DNA of 64,000 nt from NCBI GenBank assembly GCA_021654635.1, contig AP025179.1, forward strand, positions 2,914,001 to 2,978,000. The letters run 5' to 3'. Source of the stretch: Mycobacterium kiyosense (GTDB lineage: Bacteria; Actinomycetota; Actinomycetes; Mycobacteriales; Mycobacteriaceae). The position numbers were made by a program, and so were the translations under genes. This document shows positions 18,050 to 24,626 of this stretch, one piece after another. Numbering within the stretch: the first letter of the stretch is position 1; the number at the start of each line of letters is the position of its first letter. The notes under the pieces are model-generated. The model saw only the letters and a program-made list of their open reading frames with translations, did no database searches and was not told where the DNA came from.

Positions 18050-18096
18050 AGGGAACCTACGTCCGAACTCCTTTACACCGCTGGAGGGACACAACC
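18050..18096 (-). repeat. right terminal inverted repeat
   Basis: On the complement it reads GGTTGTGTCC, then AGCGGTGTAAA and GACGTAGGTTCCCT, mirroring 12592-12638 with 34 of 47 matches and no gaps. Confidence 0.88.
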
Positions 18097-18104
18097 CTCG
18101 GCCG
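18097..18104. repeat. target-site duplication, right copy
   Basis: CTCGGCCG, identical to 12584-12591 and directly abutting the right inverted repeat. Confidence 0.9.
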
Positions 18105-18520
18105 CGCAAGAAGAACTGATGCGAACCGGCAGCGCGTTGACCGACATCGCCCGGATGTACGGGGAATCCGACGACACCGCCGCGGGCGCCTTGGCGTTCA
18201 GCTCCACTCCGATGTCGCGGCTCTCAGCGGCGAGTGCGTTGGGTGGCGGCGCCGGATTGGCTAGCGCCGCAACGACACCGGGCCAGCTCGGCGCCGCGGC
18301 CGCCAGTCCGGTGCTGGGCGGTTTGGTGGAGGCTCCGTCGGCGTCGACGGTGTCGGCCGTCGCCGGTGCCGGGTCCACGGCGATGAGTAGTGCGCCGCTG
18401 GGAAGCGGTATGGGCGCCGGCACGCCGGCCGGCGGTACCACCAAGCCGGGACTGGCGTCGGCGACCACGCCCGCCGACGACGAAGAGGACAACCGGCAAG
18501 ACGGCGGCGACGAGCTGTGA
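18105..18520 (+). pseudogene. PE35-like gene, 3' half, separated by transposon
   Basis: In the frame that continues from base 12591 the sequence reads AQEELMRTGSALTDIARMYG and then ESDDTAAGALAF. This matches the end of the PE domain and contains the type VII secretion motif YxxxD (YGESD). A 105-residue Ala/Gly/Ser-rich extension follows, ending in an acidic tail DDEEDNRQDGGDEL. Classical PE35 stops near the end of the PE domain, so this paralogue had an extra C-terminal region. It has no start of its own. The GTG of the next gene overlaps its TGA (GTGA), implying the pair was translationally coupled before the insertion. Confidence 0.88.
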
Positions 18521-18777
18521 CCGACGAACCTGACCTGGCCACCGTGCTGCGGAACATGAAGGTCCCCGAACGGATGGCCGGCAGTCAGGCGTTGCGCAAC
18601 TTTCTGCTCGTCTACATCGACGACCAGGAGTCGCTGGAGAACAACCCGGAACGGCTCAAGCAGCTCAACGGGTTGATGATCCTGTCCCAACTGGAGGTCA
18701 TCAACGCGCTGGGCACCCTCGAGGAGAAGGCCCGCGCTGAGGCCGAGAGGACGTCGCGTCGGCGCCGGTGGCTCTGA
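18517..18777 (+). CDS. small charged protein coupled to the PE gene, unknown
   Basis: 86 residues, GTG start overlapping the PE stop by 3 bases. Highly charged and predicted mostly helical (RMAGSQALRNFLLVYIDDQE, KQLNGLMILSQLEVINALGT), with a strongly basic end TSRRRRWL. No signal peptide or TM segment. I do not recognise a family. Its coupling to a PE35-like gene, with no PPE gene present, suggests a cytosolic partner or accessory of the PE protein. It lost its upstream promoter when the transposon landed, unless the element provides one. Confidence 0.75.
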   Translation: MTDEPDLATVLRNMKVPERMAGSQALRNFLLVYIDDQESLENNPERLKQLNGLMILSQLEVINALGTLEEKARAEAERTSRRRRWL

Positions 18778-18823
18778 ACCGTCTCCGAAAGCCGGGGTTT
18801 CGGGCAGGTCGTACCGTGAGGGT

Positions 18824-19237
18824 GTGCGCTGGATCGTCGATGGAATGAACGTGATCGGCAGTCGTCCCGACGGCTGGTGGAAGGATCGCCGGCGCGCCAT
18901 GGCGGCACTCGTGGAAAGCCTGCAGCGGTGGGCCCCGGAAACCGACCGGGTGACGGTGGTGTTCGAGCGGCCGCCGGAGCCGCCCCTCCACTCGTCGGTG
19001 ATCGAGGTGGCACATGCACCCCAGGCGGCCGCCAACTCGGCCGACGACGAGATTGTCCGGCTGGTGCAAGACCTGATCCTGGGGGATGTCGAACCCGGCG
19101 AAATCCGTGTCGTGACATCGGACAAGGCGCTGGCCGACCGGGTCGGTAGCCTCGGCGCATCGGTGCACCGCGCGGAACGGTTCCGCGACGTCATCGACCC
19201 GCGCTGCGCGAAACCCGAAAGGCGGCACGATGACTGA
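18824..19237 (+). CDS. YacP-like NYN-domain protein (putative RNase)
   Basis: 137 residues from GTG 18824. The N-terminus MRWIVDGMNVIGSRPDGWW carries the DGxNV signature of NYN/PIN-like nucleases. Further conserved acidic positions appear in DRVTVVFE, NSADDEIVRLV and VVTSDKALADRV. The fold is related to PIN ribonucleases; Bacillus YacP homologues process rRNA or mRNA, though activity here is only inferred. Its 3' end overlaps the start of the nitronate monooxygenase gene by 8 bp, so they are co-transcribed. Confidence 0.88.
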   Translation: MRWIVDGMNVIGSRPDGWWKDRRRAMAALVESLQRWAPETDRVTVVFERPPEPPLHSSVIEVAHAPQAAANSADDEIVRLVQDLILGDVEPGEIRVVTSDKALADRVGSLGASVHRAERFRDVIDPRCAKPERRHDD

Positions 19238-20192
19238 GCACACCTGGAACCCCGCAGCGAACCGGGTCTGCGCGCTCGCGCGAGTCGACATCCCGATCAT
19301 CGGGGCGCCGATGACCTACATCGCCGGAGCTCAATTGGCCGCTGCGGTGTCCAACGCCGGCGCACTGGGCATTATCGAGACCACCTCGGAGCAGGGTCGG
19401 GCCGACCTGCGCCGGGTGCGCGACCTCACCGGCCGGCCGGTGGGGGCTAACATCGCGCTGCTGTTCAACCGCGACCCTGCGGTAGTAGACCTGTTGGTGG
19501 ACAACGATATTCGCTTCGTGACCACGTCGGCCGGCGATCCGGCGCTGTTCACCGAGCGATTGCACGACGCGGGCATCACCGTCTTTCACGTGGTCGGCAC
19601 CCTGGCCGCGGCCAAGAAAGCCGTCGACGCCGGCGTGGACGGCCTGGTGGTCGAGGGTGTCGAGGGCGGCGGATTCAAGAGCCGGTTCGGCGCCTCGACC
19701 ATGGTGTTGCTGCCGTTAATCGCAGCCCACGTCGACGTGCCGATCGTGGCGGCGGGCGGGATCTGCGATGCCCGGTCCATGGCGGCGGCCCTGGTGCTTG
19801 GAGCCGAAGGTGTGCAGATGGGCACCCGACTGCTCGCCTCGGCGGATTCGCCGGTGCACGCCAACCTGAAGGAGGCTGTGGTGGCGGCCGACGAGACGGG
19901 CACCGTGCTGCTGCCCCTGGACAGCCGTCGCATGATGCGGGTGATTCGCACGCCCGCCGCTGAAAAGCTCGATGCCTCAGCGTCTTTCGAGGAAGGCGGT
20001 GCCGCGCTGCAGCGCGTGCAGCGGCTCTACTTCGACGGTGACATGGATGCCAGCGTCGCCAACACCGGCCAGGTGGCCGGTCGTATCTACGACTTGCCGA
20101 CGGCATCCGACATCATCACCGGGATGTGGGCTGGATGCCGGGCGGTATTGGCGTCGACCTCCGATTGGCTGGGCCGAACTTCCCGGGCGTAA
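19230..20192 (+). CDS. nitronate monooxygenase (2-nitropropane dioxygenase family)
   Basis: 320 residues. TIM-barrel flavoprotein features: PIIGAPMTYIAGAQLAAAVS at the N-terminus, VVEGVEGGGFKSRFG in place of the usual AxGxEAGGH segment, and VPIVAAGGICDARSMAAAL with GAEGVQMGTRLLAS for FMN phosphate binding. Oxidises alkyl nitronates using FMN and oxygen; in mycobacteria such proteins may serve other oxidations. Co-transcribed with the NYN gene. Not the same type as the longer homologue at 55407. Confidence 0.88.
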   Translation: MTEHTWNPAANRVCALARVDIPIIGAPMTYIAGAQLAAAVSNAGALGIIETTSEQGRADLRRVRDLTGRPVGANIALLFNRDPAVVDLLVDNDIRFVTTSAGDPALFTERLHDAGITVFHVVGTLAAAKKAVDAGVDGLVVEGVEGGGFKSRFGASTMVLLPLIAAHVDVPIVAAGGICDARSMAAALVLGAEGVQMGTRLLASADSPVHANLKEAVVAADETGTVLLPLDSRRMMRVIRTPAAEKLDASASFEEGGAALQRVQRLYFDGDMDASVANTGQVAGRIYDLPTASDIITGMWAGCRAVLASTSDWLGRTSRA

Positions 20193-20230
20193 TTGCGCGA
20201 AGAGTCCCCCGGGGCGCTAAGGCGCCGTGT

Positions 20231-20728
20231 CTATCCGCCCAACGCGGCCAGCGCCGCGTCGTAATCCGGCTCCTGGGCGATCTCGGGCACCAGCTCGGTG
20301 TAGGCGACCCTGCCGTCCGCGCCGATCACGACGACAGCGCGGGCCAGCAACCCGGCCATCGGGCCGTCGGTGATGGTGACGCCATAGTCCTCGCCGAAAC
20401 TGTCCCGGAACGCCGATGCCACCGACACGTTCTCGACGCCCTCGGCGCCGCAGAACCGCTTCTGGGCGAACGGCAGATCCTTGGACACGCAGACTACCGA
20501 TGCGCCGCCGGCGCCGGCGCGCTCGTTGAACTTGCGCACGCTGGACGCGCACACGGGGGTGTCGATGGACGGAAAGATGTTCAGCAACACCGGCTTACCA
20601 TTGAACTGGTCGTTGGTCACGGGGCTCAGATCACCGCCCGTCAGGGTGAAAGCGGGGGCCGGAGACCCGACCGCGGGAAGCTCGCCGACTGTGTTGATCG
20701 CATTTCCACGCAACGTTATCTGTGCCAT
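20231..20728 (-). CDS. tpx: thiol peroxidase Tpx
   Basis: 165 residues from ATG 20728 (MAQITLRGNAINTVGELPAV). The peroxidatic Cys at about 60 lies in SIDTPVCASSVRKFNE; the resolving Cys at about 93 lies in KRFCGAEGVEN. This is the atypical 2-Cys peroxiredoxin pattern, and the length equals the family norm. Reduces hydrogen and organic peroxides with thioredoxin as donor, in the cytoplasm. The divergent GlxA-type regulator gene next to it matches what I recall of Rv1932/Rv1931c. Confidence 0.97.
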   Translation of the reverse strand: MAQITLRGNAINTVGELPAVGSPAPAFTLTGGDLSPVTNDQFNGKPVLLNIFPSIDTPVCASSVRKFNERAGAGGASVVCVSKDLPFAQKRFCGAEGVENVSVASAFRDSFGEDYGVTITDGPMAGLLARAVVVIGADGRVAYTELVPEIAQEPDYDAALAALGG

Positions 20729-20858
20729 GCCCCCAGTCTGCCAACGTCGGTTTCCGGCTCGTCGGCCAGGTCCGGCAAAACCGCTTCCGGCCGGGTTGTC
20801 CTGATTTGTGGGATACCGGGCGTAGACGACGGACCAGTGTGGCGCCGAGACTGTCCCC

Positions 20859-21809
20859 ATGGCGCGAAAAGTGGTGATTGCAGGCTTCCCCGGCGTGCAG
20901 GGGCTCGACGTGGTGGGCCCCTACGAGGTCTTCACCGGGGCGTCGCTGATGACCGAGGGCGGCTACGAGGTGCTGGTGGCCTCTCGCGGTGCGCAAGCCA
21001 TCACCACACCGGGTGGTCTGGGTTTCGTCGCCGCCCCGTTGCCCGATCCGAGCCAACGGGTCGACACCGTCGTCCTGCCGGGCGGCATCGGGGTGAACGA
21101 GGCGCGATCCGACACGGTATTCCTGGACTGGATCAGGACGTGCGCACGCTCCGCGCGCCGCGTGGTCAGCGTCTGCACCGGCGCCTTTCTGGCCGCCGAG
21201 GCGGGGTTGCTGGACGGCTGTCGCGCCACCACCCACTGGGCCTTCGCCGACCGGTTGGCCACCGAGTTCCCCGCCATCGAGGTCGATCCGGACCCGATCT
21301 TCATCCGCAGTAGCGACCAGGTATGGACGGCCGCCGGTGTCACGTCCGGGATCGACCTGGCACTGGCGCTGGTCGAGGACGACCATGGCACCGAAGTGGC
21401 GCAGACGGTAGCCCGCTGGCTGGTGCTGTATCTGCGCCGGCCCGGCGGTCAAACCCAGTTCGCCGCGCCGGTGTGGATGCCGCGCGCCAAGCGAACCCCG
21501 ATCCGCGACGTCCAGGACGCCATCGAGTCCGAGCCCGGCGGCGCACACCGCATCGACGACCTGGCCCGGCGCGCGGCCATGAGCCCGCGCCATTTCACCC
21601 GGGTGTTCACCGAGGAGGTCGGCGAGGCGCCCGGCCAGTACGTGGATCGGATCCGCACCGAGGCCGCGCGCCGGCAGCTGGAAGAGACCGACGACACCGT
21701 CGTCGCCATCGCGTCGCGCTGCGGCTTCGGCACCGCGGAAACCATGCGGCGCAACTTCATTCGCCGGGTCGGCGTCCCCCCGGACCAGTACCGCAAGGCA
21801 TTCGCCTAG
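20859..21809 (+). CDS. GlxA-type transcriptional regulator (DJ-1/PfpI + AraC HTH)
   Basis: 316 residues. Residues 1-190 form a DJ-1/PfpI-like domain (KVVIAGFPGVQGLDVVGPYE; nucleophile elbow RVVSVCTGAFLAAEAGLL; TTHWAF). Residues 215-316 are an AraC DNA-binding domain with two helix-turn-helices (IDDLARRAAMSPRHFTRVF and VVAIASRCGFGTAETMRRNF). Resembles M. tuberculosis Rv1931c, an AraC-type regulator reported to affect virulence. Divergent from tpx by 130 bp and followed 13 bp later by a second DJ-1 protein, which it may sense with or control. Confidence 0.93.
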   Translation: MARKVVIAGFPGVQGLDVVGPYEVFTGASLMTEGGYEVLVASRGAQAITTPGGLGFVAAPLPDPSQRVDTVVLPGGIGVNEARSDTVFLDWIRTCARSARRVVSVCTGAFLAAEAGLLDGCRATTHWAFADRLATEFPAIEVDPDPIFIRSSDQVWTAAGVTSGIDLALALVEDDHGTEVAQTVARWLVLYLRRPGGQTQFAAPVWMPRAKRTPIRDVQDAIESEPGGAHRIDDLARRAAMSPRHFTRVFTEEVGEAPGQYVDRIRTEAARRQLEETDDTVVAIASRCGFGTAETMRRNFIRRVGVPPDQYRKAFA

Positions 21810-21822
21810 AGAGAGGATCGTG

Positions 21823-22554
21823 ATGACGCAAATCGCGTTTGTGACCTACCCGGGTTTCACCGCCCTGGACATGATCGGCCCGTACGAAGTACTGCGGCAG
21901 CTGCCGGACGCCGACGTGCGGTTCGTCTGGCACGAGTCCGGGCCGATCACCGCGGACTCCGGGGTGCTGGTGCTCGGCGCGACGCATTCGCTGGCTGAAA
22001 CACCCTCGCCCGACGTGATCCTGGTGCCGGGTGGCCCGGGCACACCGGTCCACGCCCGCGACGACAAGCTGCTCGACTGGCTGCGTCAGGCCCATCGGAC
22101 GGCCAGTTGGACGGCATCGGTGTGCTCGGGTTCGGTGATCCTGGCCGCAGCCGGCCTGCTGCAGGACAAACGCGCCACGTCGCACTGGATCTGTCTGCAG
22201 GCGCTGAAGATGTTCGGCGCCACTCCCGTCGGCGACGAGCGAATTGTGCGCGAGGGCAACGTGATTACCAGCGCCGGTGTGTCTGCCGGTCTCGACCTGG
22301 CGCTGTGGCTGGCCGGTCAGATCGCGGGCGAGGGCCGTGCCAAAGCGATTCAGTTGGCCATCGAGTACGACCCGCAACCGCCGTTCGACGCCGGGCACCT
22401 GTCCAAGGCCTCGGCGGCCACGAAGGCTGCCGCCACCGCGTTGCTGTCGAGGGACAGCGTTACGCCGGCCGCCGTCAAATCCGCCACGTTGCTGGCCTGG
22501 GGGCGGGCCTTGGCCGCCGCACGATCGGGACGGCGCAGGCGGCAATTCGTGTAG
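21823..22554 (+). CDS. DJ-1/PfpI family protein (isonitrile-hydratase-like)
   Basis: 243 residues from ATG 21823, six bases after GAGAGG; a GTG at 21820 is a possible alternative. The fold signature includes IAFVTYPGFTALDMIGPYEV, a catalytic Cys in TASVCSGSVILAAAGLL and GVSAGLDLALWLAG. It lacks any DNA-binding domain. Relatives include cyclohexyl-isocyanide hydratase InhA of Pseudomonas and uncharacterised glyoxalase-like enzymes; substrate not predictable. Operon with the preceding regulator. Counterpart of Rv1930c by position, although longer than I recall that protein to be. Confidence 0.88.
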   Translation: MTQIAFVTYPGFTALDMIGPYEVLRQLPDADVRFVWHESGPITADSGVLVLGATHSLAETPSPDVILVPGGPGTPVHARDDKLLDWLRQAHRTASWTASVCSGSVILAAAGLLQDKRATSHWICLQALKMFGATPVGDERIVREGNVITSAGVSAGLDLALWLAGQIAGEGRAKAIQLAIEYDPQPPFDAGHLSKASAATKAAATALLSRDSVTPAAVKSATLLAWGRALAAARSGRRRRQFV

Positions 22555-22601
22555 TTTCGGCGCCGACCGCACGAAATGCGTTGAGGTGGCGGCGTGTCGA
22601 G

Positions 22602-23078
22602 CTAGTGGCCGGGCTGCGTGATGGTGTCGGTGGCGAGCTTGCCGCCGGCGCGCAGCCACTCACCTACTACCCGGGGCGCGTCCCGGTTGGGGTTGTAGAT
22701 GTCTTCCTCGGCGCAGAACAGGCCGTCGCCGGCGTAGACGAGCCGAGTCCAGTTCGGGAACCAGAACGGGTCTTTGTCCGGGTCGGTCGGATGGTCCAGC
22801 TGGTTCCTGATCATGATGACGACGGCGTCGTTCTCCTCGTCGTAGGCGGTCCAGTCCGAGGGAAAACGCATGTGCGGGAAGGGCGCCATGACGTCGACGA
22901 TCCACTCCCGTACCGCCTCACGGCCGTGGAAGATCCCGTAGTGGTGTTCGGTGTAGACAACGTCTTCGGTGAACAGGTCAGCGAAGGGCCGCCAGTCGCC
23001 CGAGGCGGAGCATTCCTCGACGACGGTGGTGTAGTGCTTGACGGCTTCGTCGATCTCAGCTTTGGAGAACTTGCCCAT
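22602..23078 (-). CDS. NTF2-like/SnoaL-like protein
   Basis: 158 residues from ATG 23078 (MGKFSKAEIDEAVKHYTTVV). An NTF2-like cone fold is supported by SGDWRPFADLFTEDVVYTEH, GREAVREWIVDVMAPFPHM and NWTRLVYAGDGLFCAEEDIY. Such proteins can be hydratases, isomerases or binding proteins for steroids and polyketides. Short intergenic region to the divergent SDR gene (19 bp between starts), so the two probably share a promoter. No partner needed for folding is evident. Confidence 0.85.
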   Translation of the reverse strand: MGKFSKAEIDEAVKHYTTVVEECSASGDWRPFADLFTEDVVYTEHHYGIFHGREAVREWIVDVMAPFPHMRFPSDWTAYDEENDAVVIMIRNQLDHPTDPDKDPFWFPNWTRLVYAGDGLFCAEEDIYNPNRDAPRVVGEWLRAGGKLATDTITQPGH

Positions 23079-23097
23079 ACCGGACACACTAGAGCCT

Positions 23098-23865
23098 ATG
23101 AGTGTCCTGGAACTGTTCGACCTGCGCGGCAAGAAGGCCCTGGTGACCGGGGCGTCCAGCGGCATCGGCACGCAAGTCGCCCTGGCCTACGCCGAAGCGG
23201 GGGCCGAATTAGCGATTGCGGCAAGGAATTTGGACGCGCTGCAGGCGCTGGCCGAACAGATCGCCGCGGCCGGCGGCAGGGCGGTGCCGATCGCCTGCGA
23301 CGTCACCGAGCCCGGCCAGGTGAACGCCATGGTCGAGCAGGTGACCGATCAATTGGGCGGCATCGACATCGCGGTCTGCAACGCCGGCATCGTTTCGGTC
23401 GCCCCGCTGCTGGAGATGTCGCCGGAGGAGTTCGAGCGTATCCAGAGCACCAATGTCACCGGCGTCTTCCTCACCGCGCAGGCGGCGGCCAGGGCAATGG
23501 TCGGGCAGGGCCGGGGCGGATCCATCATCACCACCGCGTCGATGTCCGGCCACATTATCAACGTCCCGCAGCAGGTGGGCCACTACTGCACGTCCAAGGC
23601 GGCGGTGATTCACCTGACCAAGGCCATGGCTGTCGAGTTCGCGCCGCACCACATCCGGGTCAACAGCATCAGCCCGGGCTACATCATGACCGAACTCGTC
23701 GAACCGCTCGCCGAGTACCACCGCCTCTGGGAGCCCAGGATCCCGCTGGGGCGCATCGGCCGGCCCGAAGAACTCACCGGCCTGTACCTGTACCTGGCCA
23801 GCGCGGCGTCGAGCTACATGACCGGCTCCGACCTGGTGATCGACGGGGGCTACTGCCTGCCGTGA
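23098..23865 (+). CDS. short-chain dehydrogenase/reductase
   Basis: 255 residues from ATG 23098 (MSVLELFDLRGKKALVTGAS). Cofactor motif TGASSGIG (TGxxxGIG), NAG at VCNAGIVSV, catalytic Ser in TTASMSGH, and YxxxK as YCTSKAA. C-terminal DLVIDGGYCLP is classical. Length and position match Rv1928c of M. tuberculosis (255 aa) from memory. NAD(P)-dependent oxidation/reduction of an unknown hydroxy/keto substrate. Convergent with the YqjF-like gene, overlapping by 16 bp. Confidence 0.93.
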   Translation: MSVLELFDLRGKKALVTGASSGIGTQVALAYAEAGAELAIAARNLDALQALAEQIAAAGGRAVPIACDVTEPGQVNAMVEQVTDQLGGIDIAVCNAGIVSVAPLLEMSPEEFERIQSTNVTGVFLTAQAAARAMVGQGRGGSIITTASMSGHIINVPQQVGHYCTSKAAVIHLTKAMAVEFAPHHIRVNSISPGYIMTELVEPLAEYHRLWEPRIPLGRIGRPEELTGLYLYLASAASSYMTGSDLVIDGGYCLP

Positions 23866-24626
23866 ACCAGACAGGGACGCCCGAAATTCGTTTGCACGCC
23901 CGGCGAATACAGCGCCCGTAGCCGCTCGCCGCAGGGTTGCACCCCGGCCGCGTCGACGAGTTCATCGTGCAGTTCGGTGATCTCGGCCGCCTGCAGCGGC
24001 CACTGCACGTGTTCGTTGGGAACCCACCAGGTCCGGCCCGCCTTACGGGTGTGCGCACCCCAGCGGGCGGTCAGCCACACCTCCAGCGGGGTGGCCGTGA
24101 CGATGTCGCCGACGGTGACCGTCATCAGCGTGCGGAGTCCGCGCCGGGGCCAGCGGCGCACACTGTGGTAAGTGATCTGCTTGCCGGACTTGGACATTCG
24201 CATTTTGGCCCAGGTGTACGGGACGCCCAGGCCGATCCTGGTGACGGGCACCACCGCCAGCCGGGCGGTTTCCAGAGACCGGAACAGCACGCCGTGGCGC
24301 CCGGCGTCGTCGACCGAATACAGGCGCACGTTCGTCTCCAGGAACCGACCGAAATACGGAAGTGGCAGTGCCGCATTTAGTTTGGTGTAGGTCATGGCGA
24401 ATGGGATCAAGCCGACGTAGGTGTTGCCGTCGGCGAAGACGTCGGGCCGGGTGCCCGGCGGATACAGGTGCGCGACGCTCTCCGGCCGTACCGGCCAGTG
24501 CGTGAAAGTGAGGTCGGTCCAGTGTTGGTCGAAGGTGACCGGCCGCGGCAGCATCGGCGCCGTGACGGGATAACCCGACAGCTCCGCAGCATCGCCGGGA
24601 TCTGTGGCAGACGGGTCCCCGGTCAT
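23850..24626 (-). CDS. YqjF / DUF2071 family protein
   Basis: 258 residues. The blocks LTFTHWPVRPESVAHLYPPG, DGNTYVGLIPFAMTY and FLETNVRLYSVDDAGRHGVL fit the DUF2071 (YqjF) family, related in fold to acetoacetate decarboxylase. Biochemical role unknown. Its start codon abuts the fadD31 stop (1-base overlap), so it is the second gene of that operon. By position it corresponds to Rv1927. Confidence 0.85.
   Translation of the reverse strand: MTGDPSATDPGDAAELSGYPVTAPMLPRPVTFDQHWTDLTFTHWPVRPESVAHLYPPGTRPDVFADGNTYVGLIPFAMTYTKLNAALPLPYFGRFLETNVRLYSVDDAGRHGVLFRSLETARLAVVPVTRIGLGVPYTWAKMRMSKSGKQITYHSVRRWPRRGLRTLMTVTVGDIVTATPLEVWLTARWGAHTRKAGRTWWVPNEHVQWPLQAAEITELHDELVDAAGVQPCGERLRALYSPGVQTNFGRPCLVHGRQ

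Larger units (their letters stand above)
12592..18096. mobile_element. 5,505-bp IS256-type transposon carrying a decayed dszABC operon
   Basis: Bounded by 47-bp imperfect inverted repeats (12592-12638 and 18050-18096, 34 of 47 positions matching by hand) and by a perfect 8-bp target duplication. Inside, left to right: 308 bp of leader, remnants of dszA, dszB and dszC on the plus strand, a terminator hairpin, and a frameshifted IS256-family transposase on the minus strand. I found no inner inverted repeat between dszC and the transposase, so the mobile unit appears to be the whole 5.5 kb rather than a simple IS next to unrelated genes. Inserted in a PE35-like gene. Confidence 0.9.
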
